Below the pieces are notes generated by a model. It was not told the DNA's origin. It saw only the letters and a program-made list of their open reading frames with translations, and made no database searches. Made by a program: the position numbers and the translations under genes. Positions 1 to 11,492 of a DNA stretch of 64,000 nt are shown piece after piece (position 1 is the first letter of the stretch; each line of letters starts with the position of its first letter). The stretch is from Daphnia pulex (Eukaryota; Arthropoda; Branchiopoda; Diplostraca; Daphniidae): assembly GCF_021134715.1 (NCBI RefSeq), contig NC_060021.1, positions 1,240,001 through 1,304,000 of the forward strand. Reading direction: 5' to 3'.

Positions 1-1628
1 TCGACCGGAATTCGGATATTTTGCTTTTGTGTGTTATTCTCGATTTTTTACGTAACGATTAGAAGAAGAAGAAGAAAATCCTTCCTGCTTTAAATGGTGA
101 TTTTTTCAATCCGATCTAAATAAATTAAGACTAGGTTATTGCCGATTTAAAAAAAAAAAAAAAAAAAGAGCAAACCCGCCCCAGATACGGGGTCACTTGC
201 TCACACTGCCGGGGTGTCTCGGCCCCTGTATTTCTTACGGAAAAACCGTTGACTGATAGTAGAAACTTAAAGTTTAAAAAAATAACCCAATAATGCAACC
301 CACCAACGGAATATCAATTAAAAAGCTTAAATAAGTATGGTAGTTGACTAAAAACACGGAAAAAGTCGAACACAAATTATTTTACTGCTATCATATGCAA
401 TTTTATGTAAGCCAAAAAGCCCCGACACTGTGTGGCCGATGCGCCCCCAACAAAGGGGTCTTATTGAATATCTCTTATTTAAACTATTGTAAATATAAAG
501 CAAACTAAACAGGCTTAAAGAGGAGATAACGTAGAGTAGGCTTATTTTACATATTTTTTTATAATTTTAAAGTAATCGGGAAAGCCAACACTTGATTCGA
601 AAGTCAAATTAGGACGACCCAATTTTAAGACGAAAAATTTATTTTACTTTTCATTCCTCAGCAACCGTTCGTCGTACTACCATGAAATTTGGTTTTAAGA
701 TGCGCATTACTAACATCTACATCTCCTGAATTTTTGAATATTTTATTGCAATTCTAACCCATCAAGAAATCAATTGAGCCTACCGACCCGAACGCCAGAT
801 CGCCCCACTCTCCCCTACTTATTTATACTTTTTCTACGATTAATCCTTTTTTTCTATTTTAGATGTCGTCGTTTCAGGTTGACCTTCCGTTTGCTTGGAG
901 GATTCGGCCATGTCTGCATCATCCAGCCTTCCTGGTTTTCCCCCTTATCCTCGAGTCCTCGTGTACGTTCATGTGAGTGTGAACGTAATCATGAAAGAAC
1001 CGTCAGAACCGTTAGTCGAGTCTTCAGTCTCATTTTTGTTCGCACCAGCAAAGGTTAGAAATCAAATCTGATGTTTTTGTTTTGAGGAATTTCGTGTACC
1101 GATCTTTGGTAGCCTATGGGGGGGCTGAGAAAGCGACCGTTTGTGCTAGACCCAATTAATTAGGATCCACATTTCAGAAATTTTTCACACTTAAAATCAT
1201 AGTTAAACTAATAAATAGTACGATCCAGCAAGCTTGCTTTTTGAGCAGAAATTTTCCCCACAAATCATCCACGCATGAAGCCAGATTGATAAGCAAGGTT
1301 CAACTAGGTTTTGATTGGCAAATACAGCTGTTTATATCACAAACAAGAAATTTTATTGTGGAAACTGTTTCACAAATTTCATAATTTAAATCGATTTAAA
1401 TGATGAGTGGCAAATGGAATTATAAATGGCGAAAATGTCATGTCAATCGCAAAATTTATTTTTCTTGTAGCTTGAATGCTATCTTATTTTCTTGTCGAAA
1501 TTGGGGGAATGTTTGGTTTCCAAAGAAAAGGGTCCAAGGAGCCTAATCAAATCTTGTCCCGTCCATGCACCTGAAATTAATTTAATATTTATGGACCGCT
1601 CCATCGCCTATCCATTCATATCCAGCAG
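1..1628. other. Intergenic, no gene recognised
   Basis: This stretch is AT-rich. A pure A run of about 19 bases ends near 167 and is followed by a short GC-richer segment with CCCC/GGGG pairs (near 177-235 and 421-465). That could be the edge of an old dispersed repeat, but no family can be named. An open frame at 774-1058 has no recognisable domain. A pyrimidine-rich tract ending in AG near 862 looks like a splice acceptor but leads into no frame I recognise. Confidence 0.4.
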
Positions 1629-2888
1629 CTATATCCAATTCGGATCAAACGATAGGCACGTCTGATTTCCCCAAAAGGATTCCATTTGGGGATACGTTTG
1701 AACCTGGTCGTCGTCGCTTTCGTGCAACATTTGGCACAAGTCGCAAAAGGCGTGTCGACTCCTGTCGTCGACACTGTATTCGACCCGATAGTGATCCTTC
1801 CACCAAAAGTACTCGTTGTAAAGGGCGTCGTCGGCGTCGAGTTGTTTCAAGTAAGCGGCCAACTCTTTGGGTTTGAAGTGGCGGGCGTCGATGTAGGAAT
1901 GCGGCGGCGCGTGTCGGCTGTAGTCGGCCCCGCCGTAGACGATGGGCACGATGTCGTGACCCATTATTTTGAAAAACTTTTCCGTCACATAGTCTGGGCA
2001 AAGGGAATTCTCGAAGGACAGGTAGAATTTGTAGGTCGATTCCAGCATGGTGTAGCAATGCGGGGCGGAAGTGTGCAAACTGTGGGAAGCACAAGACATG
2101 TTGCCGCATTTGCCATAAATATCCACGTCGATGTGCTTGGCCAGCGCCTTAGCGTAGGTTTCACGCTGGCTCTGAGTGTCGCAGTGGGAGACCATCCAGG
2201 CGAGTGATTTGGTTTTGTTGTGTTTCTTCGATTTCATTATGACGCTACGGGCTCTTTCCCTATAAAAATTGACTTGTTCCGGGTCCAGCGGACTGTTTCT
2301 ACCTACTGGAATGACTCGGCCGTAAATGAAAGGAATGTCGGAATCGAATCGGTAGGTCATGGTCCAATTGAAAATGTCGACGAGTTGACTCATGTTGAAA
2401 AGAGGTCGCAACGCTGGCGGAGCTTCCTGCGTGAAGAAGACGACGCGTTGACTTGCATTGCGTTTGTTTGCTGGGAATTGGGGCATCATCAGTTGGCTGG
2501 GCGAGAGGAATTCGTCGTTGAGGACGACGACGACGGCGTCGTAACTCTCGATGGGGCGCTCGGATCGATCGTGGACGATTTCGCAGCGAGTGTAGAGACA
2601 ATTGTGATTGACGAACGGATCCTTTCCCTTACCGAAGATGAAGGCTTCCACCCGGCCCGTGCCGCTCCACAGCAAAATGCTTTTCGTGACGTTTTGCTGG
2701 CGAAATCTGCTGTTGTGAACATTTCGATATATGTTGCGTTTCTCCGGCGGCAGCAACGGAGAACTGACGGACAATCGGAAATAAAACGAGACAAAGCAGA
2801 TGACGGCGATCGCGAAAATGGTGCTGACAACTCTAAGCCGTGCTGCTGCTGAAATCCGGTTGAAACCCTTATTCAATGAGACGAACAT
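1629..2888 (-). CDS. alpha-(1,3)-fucosyltransferase, GT10 family
   Basis: This is probably a Golgi type II membrane enzyme that transfers fucose from GDP-fucose to N-glycans or related glycans. It reads as one exon of about 419 residues, normal for the family. A short basic cytosolic tail is followed by one hydrophobic anchor (VVSTIFAIAVICFVSFYF) and a stem. The donor-site motifs of GT10 are present: FNWTMTYRFDSDIPF in the middle and YKFYLSFENSLCPDYVTEKF further on, the latter being the family signature. The frame stays open up to an ATG at 2942, but the bases between look like a polypyrimidine tract ending in AG. I therefore prefer the ATG at 2888, giving the start MFVSLNKGFN just before the anchor. 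Core alpha-1,3 versus Lewis-type specificity cannot be told from the sequence. Long opposite-strand frames here are shadows. Confidence 0.9.
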   Translation of the reverse strand: MFVSLNKGFNRISAAARLRVVSTIFAIAVICFVSFYFRLSVSSPLLPPEKRNIYRNVHNSRFRQQNVTKSILLWSGTGRVEAFIFGKGKDPFVNHNCLYTRCEIVHDRSERPIESYDAVVVVLNDEFLSPSQLMMPQFPANKRNASQRVVFFTQEAPPALRPLFNMSQLVDIFNWTMTYRFDSDIPFIYGRVIPVGRNSPLDPEQVNFYRERARSVIMKSKKHNKTKSLAWMVSHCDTQSQRETYAKALAKHIDVDIYGKCGNMSCASHSLHTSAPHCYTMLESTYKFYLSFENSLCPDYVTEKFFKIMGHDIVPIVYGGADYSRHAPPHSYIDARHFKPKELAAYLKQLDADDALYNEYFWWKDHYRVEYSVDDRSRHAFCDLCQMLHESDDDQVQTYPQMESFWGNQTCLSFDPNWI

Positions 2889-4677
2889 CGCCGTCGTGCC
2901 ATCAGCAACTATAGCGATCAACAAAAAAACAATGTCAGCCAACCCAAAAGATAAGGAGATACCTAAGGACTAGACTGTGCTTATTCGTGAATAGGCAAGC
3001 TAGGAAATAATTTATAACTAACGGAAATATACATATCGATTTCGGGCACATCGGGAGAGACTGACGGATGGGGAGGACTCCGGCTCATCTATTATATGTA
3101 TGAATGCCTCATGACATCGACACAGCCAATAGGGAAGCAAATAGGGAGTGGCCTCTATATTATAGACTTGTTGGAACTTTCGTCATGCATCAGGGCGCAG
3201 CGAGACCAACCGATGCGTTTCGCACAGCAATATAGGCTTACGAAGACCTGATGATCAAATGCACTTGAGCCTAAACTATATTTACTGATCTGATTTGACA
3301 TCACTAACGGAATAACGTAACGAAAACCTTATTTGACCCGATTTGACCGTCTTTACCATTTCTGAATTGGAATAATACAGAACGAACCGCCATAGCAACA
3401 GCAGCATCAGCAAATTAATATCTAATAACCTTTGATTTTCCTCCGCCGTTTATTAACCGGAAGATTCCTGCTGAGGCGAGGATTGGCCACATCCGACGGA
3501 AGCAGGTCCTCCCTGGCTGGTGGAATATTTCCCAATTTTACTTTGGTTCACATACGGAAAGAGTCGGCGACCCCTCGACAGCATTATAGCTCTCTGTTAT
3601 TAGGTTGGAAGTGTATAAGTGCCACTCGACCATTCCTCGTCCTGTTCGTCCTGGTGTACAAGCAAACCCAAAAAGGACGAGAGTCCAGATATATTTGCGT
3701 CTTTCGCATCCTACATAATACCCGTCCTATCTAACATTTCTCAACAAATATATACAAATCATCCTTATTGTTTCTAAATCAAACAAATTCAGCTGAATAG
3801 GACTATAGACCTACCTATATTAGGCTATAAACTTCATTTGATGATATTTTGTTCCGTGCCAATCGATAGACAATAGGCCTACACAAATAATATTAGGAGG
3901 TTTATGAATTAACCATACGTAATAGTAAAGGTGGCCTATAATGCATAAGACATATATTATTTCATGTTCCACCTATAATATAGACATAGTGCTGACGCAG
4001 TAGTCTATTGGACGACGACTAAATACGACAAACAAAATGTGGGCGTGAGCGGGAGAAATTTCCGCGAGCACATTTCTCCATCACCCAATCGGTAGTCACG
4101 TGTTCAGTCATGTTCCTGTCTACTATATGTAGCTATTTGTATGAGACAGCAGCAGAAAAAGAAAACGTGTGTGTTTTCTAGAATTTTATCTGATATAGCT
4201 ACCGACTTGAAGCGACGTTTCATTTTCAGTTACATTATACGATCCCTCAGGGTATATAACGTATACACAGCACGAGACGTATAGGCTATCAGATATTTTC
4301 AGAGCGTGTGTGGAATTCTGAATTTTATTGAAAAAATGGACAGACAGGAATTTCGATATCGTTTCGCCTATCGCTTGAGAACGACAATTTCAATCATCTC
4401 CGTCTTGTCGAAATCGCTAGTTTACTGATTTTAATAATATTTACCATTAGTGAAATTTACATTTATCCAATAGGCCTGTACAAGATGGAAAAAAAAATTT
4501 TTTAACACTGAATCAACGTTTTCAAAAAACCTTTCCAATGCTGAAAGATTAGACAATCTAACAAGAACAACACAACCTACCAATGGTAGGACTGAGTCAT
4601 GGTAGGCTACCATGACTCAGTCAGCACTGCTGGAGTTGACGACTACACAACCCAGCAGCAGCACGAAACAGTCAGTG
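2889..4677. other. Intergenic, no gene recognised
   Basis: AT-rich DNA upstream of the fucosyltransferase. It probably includes that gene's promoter and possibly a 5' untranslated exon, because an acceptor-like tract lies just upstream of its start. An open frame at 3432-3734 has no family features and is not called. An inverted-repeat-like tract with CATGACTCAG / CTGAGTCATG occurs near 4590-4620. Confidence 0.35.
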
Positions 4678-4969
4678 TCAGTGAAGATGAACATTAGCAA
4701 CGAACATTATAAGAGCATTTCCCATATCAGCAAGAGTGTTTTTGGCCGGGATCTGCTGTTTTAAGGCATCGATAATTCCAACAAGTTGATCGATTCGTTT
4801 TTTCTCATTATTACATCCAAACCATGCATCGATAGTTGCAACAATTTGATCGATTGGTTTTTTCTTCTCATGAAATTTGGGCCAAAACAATGCTGCTGGC
4901 CGAAGGCAGTTGAACGAATACAGCAGTTAGGCATAATAACCAGACGAAAATGAATTTGCTAAGCATCAT
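4678..4969 (-). pseudogene. possible small secreted-peptide gene, frameshifted
   Basis: The minus strand begins with ATGATG at 4969-4964 and encodes a convincing signal peptide (MMLSKFIFVWLLCLTAVF, ending near PSASS). That frame then stops after about eight more codons. In the next frame the sequence continues as an open lysine-rich reading frame down to a stop at 4678. It contains an imperfect internal duplication, IDQIVATIDAW followed by IDQLVGIIDAL. The simplest reading is a secreted peptide of about 97 residues broken by a one-base shift after the signal peptide. A sequence error or chance cannot be excluded. No family is recognised. Confidence 0.35.
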
Positions 4970-7327
4970 TTTTTTTCTATTGATAAATCTTTCTGAAATT
5001 ATATTTAAAAAACAAAATTATACATTAAAGTGGGATTCTCTTTCGTATCACAGGCGATTGTTTGGCAATTTAATGTACTGGTGAAGCATAAATCCGCATA
5101 AATCAGTAAAGAAAAATGTGGAAACGAGCTAAGCATAAACAGTGACGTGTGCTGACTGTAAAACGTCGGCTATCACAATAACATTTTGTTTGGTTTTGAA
5201 AGGTTAAAACCTTCTATTTCGTTATAGTAGACGTATTATGCGATTTTAGTGAGTTTTAACCTTTGATTAAATATTAATCCGTTTTTGCGGTTACTAATAT
5301 TTTCACGAGTTATGAAAACTACAATTATCAAAGGTTTTAACTTGTGATAAACGAAGATTTATTGCACATCATGCATCACTGGAAAATAATAGAAGTATTA
5401 AGTAAGATGCCATTCGAATCTAGTATCGAGTCATATTCGGACTATAACCACACCAAGCCACCATAGAGTCCACTACTCCAACCGATTTTATATAAATTAC
5501 GAAAATGTCAAATATAAATAAACTATATTTTTAACAGTGTTTTGTAAAACCAAAAAAATAACACAAACAGTATTTTATTAGCAATGAGATTCTTACCTTT
5601 CAAGACCGAAGCCATCAGAATACTGTTAACTAATAATAATGTGAGTTGTAGCCCAATTCGATTCATGTACAGATTGCGTTATTGCACAGGTGTGGGGGTG
5701 GAGTCAAAAGATCAGGTGGTAAAGTTCTTTATCGACGTGTTGCTCTGTAATTGACTCAACAAATGTAATACCATTTCTACTGGGAAAAGTAATTGGATAT
5801 GTGGATCATAGTACTGCGTTGCAAATTTGCAAGCGTGCGATGATATCATGGTTTCCACAGAATATCCATGCGATCCTTAATTCCAGAAGTGGCAATTCCT
5901 CAAATATAACAGCAGATCACCTTCCTAAATATAATCTTGGTTTCTTTTTCAGATCACGTCGTAATAACAACAGCATTTGGCATTTTACCTCTTCTGAATT
6001 GCGCATGAACAAAAATAAAAAAATTAACGTCACGTCTGTAAAATTTTCTGTGAGCGTTCTATTTACGTCCGAGTTTACCTCTCGAATTTCTGGCGAAGAA
6101 ATTTTTATGCGTGATATTTTTGAAAAATAATTTATAAGTCGAATAAGCAACCAAGTCATAGTCAACAGATATTTAATAGATTTTAAAATAATAATATAAA
6201 TCGCCCCCCCCCCCCACCCGAAAATAAAACAAGATGCTGATCGTGGCTGATGGATATTTTGGTGGCGGTGGCGACGGCAGCCAAGTGGATCGCAGCTGAT
6301 GAAAGAACTATTACGACAACAACTTAAGAGTAGGGTGTGATGAGGTATACACGGAAGTGAGGTGGGGTGAGGAGTCTATGGCGTCGAAAGCGGTCGAAAG
6401 AAAAGAAGATAACCTCGGCGAACTTGATGGAGTCTGTGCCCTTCCGTTTTCAGATCGGCGGCGGCGGTGGAAACGGCCGGCGTCTCGGCACAAGAAGAGA
6501 GGGGAAGCGAGAAAAGAATGAAATGCCACCGCCACCGAAATGCGTTACGTCCCCCCCCCCCCTCTGTATTGCTATACTCCTCGTCTTTTATTCTTTCTTT
6601 CTTTATAGGGTTTTGCATCAGCGTCTGCCTTTGGGTTATGCATAGCAGCAGCTGCGTGGCAGCAGCCAGATGATTTATATTCTGCCTTTGTTCAACCCAA
6701 AAGAAAAAGTCTGAAAATGTTGGCCCTACACACGCGCTCTGTGATTTGCGCGCAATAAATAACGTGCGCGTCTTATACTCGCAGTTTTCTAAAAATCTTA
6801 AAGTTTTAAAAATCATTCTTTTTTTTTATTTCCTATCATAAGCTCACAGGCTTGCTCAGCTTATTTTTTAAATTTTGTAGCGCAGCGTTGAATTACGATA
6901 GGGGATCAGTTTGCAGCCGGTACCAGAGTCATTGAACCGCCTTTGAAGTTTGAACCGTTTTTGTGATACGTTTCCCCAGATAAGGTATATCGCGAAGGTG
7001 TGTTCAGTTTTTTACCTATGTTAAGAAAACGTTCAATCGCAATTTCTCTCCTCACTCCGTTAGCTACAAGAATTATATACTACAAAGTAATAATCCCTTT
7101 GCGGTCCCGATTATTTATTGTGGGGTTTGGCTTATATAGGCTAATCATAGCTACAATGCAAGTAGCAAGTATGTGTGAAATTTAAAAAAAAAAGGAATCT
7201 CGTAACATTATATCATTTAAATGGTTAAGGTGGAGGTGAATGAATGGAACATTTTTTGAAAATGTAAGGAACAGAAAAGCTGACTGCGGTTAACTCATAC
7301 ACCTTGTAGGCCGGTGAGAAAAAGATT
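4970..7327. other. Intergenic, simple repeats only
   Basis: No gene is supported here. Homopolymer C runs occur at about 6204-6215 and 6549-6561. Overlapping open frames at 6311-6816 on both strands are low-complexity and conflict with one another. A frame at 5801-6130 lacks family features. Confidence 0.4.
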
Positions 7328-7399
7328 TGGAGATGCGGGGGATTGAACCCCGGGCTTTTCGCATGCAAAGCGAACACTCTACCACTGAGTTACATCCCC
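7328..7399 (-). tRNA. tRNA-Ala (anticodon TGC)
   Basis: On the minus strand the 72 bases fold as a standard tRNA. The acceptor stem GGGGATG pairs with CATCTCC (one G-U), followed by discriminator A. The D arm is present. The anticodon stem TTCGC/GCGAA encloses loop TTTGCAT, and the T arm is CGGGG-TTCAATC-CCCCG. The anticodon TGC reads alanine codons. There is no intron, and CCA is not encoded, as expected in eukaryotes. The open frame across it is a shadow. Confidence 0.95.
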
Positions 7400-8005
7400 G
7401 ATATCAATCCTGCTTTCTGTCCAGTATAAATACTTTACAAAATTTGTTCCGGTACAAATATCAATTTTTTTTTCTTACTAATTTAAAAATTCTAATTTCT
7501 ATCAATTTGTACAATGTAAACTTTGTGACTAGTTAATCGAAATAAATTTGGAGTCCGTTGATTTCAGCGTAAATTCAGCTCTCATCTGACAGCTGCCTTT
7601 TATTTTCATCCGTTTTTAAAATCATGCACGCTTAATGCTTAATACATAAATTTCATACGCGGTGCATTTATCTATGGTACATTTTTCCTCTTATTCAAAG
7701 TTATAGGCGCATTTGTATAATCTTAACTCAAGCTGTCTTATGGGGTCCAGGTCCTAAACGAGCCAGCGGCACAAGCGGGCAAAAGTTACCGTATACCTGT
7801 TATGACGTCAGGTTCATCTGATGTGGGAGGAGTTCCCAACAAACTTGTGACGTCATCATTAGTGGACAATTCAGGTCAGTGGACGTTTAAAGTCAATATT
7901 GGGAGCAGTAGTTGATGGAGGATGTATAGGATGATAAGGAATTATTGTGTAACAATATACCGTGTGGCTACTACTATAAAGTATTTTTTTTAAAAATTGC
8001 ACACT
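7400..8005. other. Intergenic, no gene recognised
   Basis: AT-rich spacer between the tRNA-Ala and the 3' end of the serine-protease homologue. It probably contains that gene's 3' UTR at its right end. Nothing else is supported. Confidence 0.4.
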
Positions 8006-9524
8006 TTAAAAATAATGAATGGCTAAAACAAGTACAATTACTAATTTGTAACAAATTGAATTCCCCATGGCTGATGCTGAATTCGGAGTGATGACGCCCG
8101 TTTCTGTAGATATCCAATCAAGGTAGTTCTGAATACGAGTGAACCCAGAAGGATGGCCATTTTCGCAACCCGTTGAAGAATAGAATGAGGCAACTCCAAT
8201 CTGTACGAAATTTCCGTCCGTTGTCATGTAACTCATAGGCCCTCCGTTGTCACTCTGTGGTAAATTTGTCGTTTATAAGGTTAAAATGATAGAACACAAA
8301 CTCTATTCGAACTAAGATTTACATACCGGACAGATCCCTTTACCGCCAGTGCCACTGCTGCATATGGTATTAGCAGTAATTATACTACCTCCATAAACTG
8401 CGGAGCATTCCGCGTTGCTGATTACGGTGGAAGTTGTCTCCCTTAAAGTCGGACTTAAAGGCCCATTGATGTCGTCTAAATTATTTTAAAAAATGTATTG
8501 ATCTTTAATTATGATATTTCAAATACATTTTAATTTTATTATAGCTTACAGCCAGATGTTCTTCCCCATCCGGTAAGGAAAACTGTATCACCTTCGTGGC
8601 TGGGATCGTCAAAGGAAGGTAAGCAAATTGATTTTATATAAGCTGTAAACAAAAAGATAAAATACTTGTAACATTATTATTAACGGAAAATAATTTGTAT
8701 TTTTGATTAAATACCGTTATAATTGATGGCCACTGGTAGTTTGATTAGAGCGATATCATCAGCAGTGTTAGTCTGCGAATTCCAATTCGGGTGCTGGATG
8801 TAAACGGTGGTCGTGTACATAATTCTTTGCCATTCATTTTGAGAATTGATGTCGTGAGCTCCGAGATAAACATTTATAGATTGCGCTCTATTAATTTTAA
8901 AAATAACGCAATAAAAAAAATGTTATTCAACATAATTCTCTGATTTTATGCAAGCCATATTTTATATACTGACCCCTCCAAGCAATTGGCGGAAGTCAAA
9001 ATCCATTGATTGCTAATTAAAGTTCCGCCGCAAACGTAATAGTAGGCAGAGAATTTCGAAGTATAAATCTGTAGATACACCATCCATGGATATTCGTTGG
9101 GTGTGGCCACACTTCCTCCGGCAATCCTTCCAGTCAAGTGGGTCATCAGCGAAGTGGTCTTTTTCCCGCATGATGTTTCTGAATTAATTTACCAAAATTC
9201 AGGTTGAAATTAAATGTTTTATGGAAAATCGTAATTTTTTGCTATATTCTCTTTATATTAATTAACCTCTGAGAAGAGGTGAATCGACGGTTGGCGTCGG
9301 AGGGCGATTTGATTGCAGGAGTGTCCAGTTGCTATATACTCGCTCTTGCACAGCATTTACCTGCTAAAACCCATGGGATAATTTTTTTTATTGAATTAGT
9401 AAAAGTAACTCGTAGTTAGGTTTTCAAAGATTGTTACCACATTTTGTCGGCCTGCTGTTGACGATGACACACACAATCCAATCGAAACGGCAACTAAACT
9501 CACACGAATAAGAAAGTGTTTCAT
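8006..9524 (-). CDS. inactive serine-protease homologue (trypsin fold, S1)
   Basis: Seven exons join without a frame break to about 349 residues: 9438-9524, 9267-9360, 8974-9178, 8715-8887, 8550-8642, 8327-8475 and 8006-8254. All introns have GT/AG ends. The start gives a signal peptide (MKHFLIRVSLVAVSIGLCVS). A linker follows, then the activation-type site GRIAGG and an S1 domain. The catalytic His region reads WILTSANC instead of TAAHC, so His57 is Asn. Asp102 is kept (DDIALIKL). The serine region reads CPSDNGGP instead of GDSGGP, so Ser195 is Asn. The residue at the 189 position is Gly. It is therefore expected to be a non-catalytic homologue acting as a cofactor, binder or inhibitor. The C terminus ends in a hydrophobic stretch (CYKLVIVLVLAIHYF), suggesting a GPI signal or membrane anchor. 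Intact frames and splice sites argue against a dead gene. Confidence 0.88.
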
Positions 9525-10619
9525 GTTGAAGTTCTAAAGCACTTGACTTATTATTGCAGGAGTGTATAATAGACTCGACGCTTCTGAATTCAGAAAAGGA
9601 ATGGAATTCAATTTTATATAGTTCATTTCTTATTCCTAATGCGTATTCGATAAGAGGCAAATTTTATCAGTGTACGGAGACTGTCATTACGTTCCGGTTT
9701 TTGGATGACCGGATGTTGTGGGCTTTATCGTCAATAGCAAACAAACAACTATACGACATTACCTAATGAGTGCTTTTATTACTAACATATCGCAACCTTT
9801 CAGTTTTGAAAGTCGGATACTTTTGATTCATTTTTTCGTTTGGGGGCTGATGTTTGCACTTAGCATACATATTTTAAAAAATCTATTGCGTTTCCGGAAA
9901 AAAACAATTTCAGTTAGTCACAGTTCATATAGGCCCATGAAGCAATCAATAAAACGTTGAACGCCAATAGCCGGTAGGGTTTATGTAAATAAACTTGAGT
10001 GGAATGATCTTGCCTATGTCATCATGGGTTAACGATAACAGTATTAACAATTCTAACGTACTAAACGTAGTCTACATAAAGAAACGATCTTGAAATAATT
10101 ATAAGAAATTTTCCTTTTATTATTATTTTACACTTCGATTAACGAATATCCCAATTCCTCCTTTCATAAAACATGCTCGATTCCCGATTTAAATTTTTAT
10201 CAAAATTTCCACATTAAAAAAAAAAGATGTTTTTTCTCATTTTAATCCATCTAGCGTATAAGGGTTAAAACTATGTTTTCTTTTTCCTTCTGATCTCCTT
10301 CCGCTAATTTTAGTTAAATTTCTCAGTAAAAAGGTACAGCTAATCAACTTTTGTTTCTCCCATCTGAAAACACGCCTTTTCTCATTCATTAAAAAAAAAA
10401 TTTAATTCTTTTGGAAAAAGATTAACTACTACTTATTCTTTCTTTCAAATGTTAATCCATCGTGACTATAAGCAGAATTGAGATCGGGCAACTCAGCCTT
10501 CACAACTGGTCTTATGTCACCACTCACCGACACTATTTAATGTTTACATAGTAAACCCTTCTATACGCGTCAATGTTTCTCCCGTCATTTGACGTTTAGC
10601 AAAAGAGCCTATAAGACAG
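9525..10619. other. Intergenic, no gene recognised
   Basis: AT-rich spacer between the divergent serine-protease homologue (-) and the first TPR/J-like gene (+). The promoters of both should lie here. No coding signal is supported; the frames at 9554-9960 have no family features. Confidence 0.4.
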
Positions 10620-10682
10620 CAAGTGTATCACCATTCAATCATCTTGCGGGTTGTGCAGTCATTTGCTACCAATCTGCGTAGG
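10576..10682 (+). promoter_or_regulatory. promoter and 5' UTR exon block of TPR/J-like copy 1
   Basis: This block is conserved with the region upstream of the second copy (about 16556-16675). Shared parts include the GTTTCTCC..GTCATT.GACGTTTAGCA core and GTGCAGT..CATT.GCTACCAATCT, followed by a donor (GGTAAG / GTACGTAAG). A TATA-like CCTATAAGACAG lies near 10608. The downstream acceptor is TTACCCAG near 11441, so the first intron would be about 760 bases and the exon non-coding. Confidence 0.5.
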
Positions 10683-11492
10683 TAAGAAAATTTATTGTTA
10701 TTTGCTCTTTTGTTATTGTTGAAAGAAATTCAAAAAGCTCAGCAGACAACTGATGAGTGATGACTAATGAAGGCTGGAAGGTTGCAGCTGTGGTCAGACT
10801 GTTTGTCTATTGCCAAGATTACCTGTAGAATTTCTTATTTCATGGCGAGATTAACTAGCCTATTAAGTTATTGTCAAGGTTACTTTAGAGTTTAGATTGG
10901 TAAGATAGATCATTCTGATATTATGAATTGTTTTGGGTGTAAAGGGGGTCTACGCTCCTGTCATTCCCAGCCGTCGAAAATAGTTGTCGTGGATTACACG
11001 GGATTACAGTCAGATGGACAAGTAATTTTACAATACAATTTAACATCGAAAACCTGGAATGGGCACGAAGCGCGCATTTTAAAATATTTTACGAGGTTTT
11101 CAACTTTTCGCTTAGCCTAATAAGTTGTGCACAGTCGCCTGCCATGTAAAAGTCTGTAGTAATTCGACTCTTGGTCGGAGGGGAAAAAGTTTTAAGGGGG
11201 AGTTCCAATTTCATCTACTACGACATTTTCTATTCCAAGAAATGTAAATACAGAACTGAGGCTTATATTCTATTTGTTTCTTATTTGAGAATTTTTTCGT
11301 GCAAATAGAAACAACGGGACACAAAGTTAAATTTTATATTTGCAATTACTTTGAAATTAATATCAATTAAGACTGATGAAGTAATATTTTACATTTTACA
11401 TTGAGTAAAAATGACTAATTATTCTTTTAAATATTACCCAGGGTGATTTATTGGAATCTGCAGTGCTGGTCTATAAGCACAACAATTTCATC

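Noticed and set aside
1-500. Possible retroelement end (A run followed by a GC-richer segment).
   Set aside because: No coding parts, no paired terminal repeats and no recognisable family.
774-1058. A 94-codon plus-strand frame with a splice-acceptor-like tract inside.
   Set aside because: No domain, no partner exon, and three frames are equally open here.
1686-2852. Long frames opposite the fucosyltransferase.
   Set aside because: They are shadows of the GT10 gene, caused by its codon use.
3432-3734. A 100-codon plus-strand frame.
   Set aside because: The sequence resembles no family and there is no promoter or poly(A) context.
5801-6130. A 109-codon plus-strand frame.
   Set aside because: AT-rich composition, no family features and no support from repeats or splice context.
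6311-6816. Overlapping frames on both strands.
   Set aside because: Low-complexity, mutually conflicting and interrupted by poly-C runs.
7327-7536. A small plus-strand frame.
   Set aside because: Its first part is the antisense of the tRNA-Ala gene.
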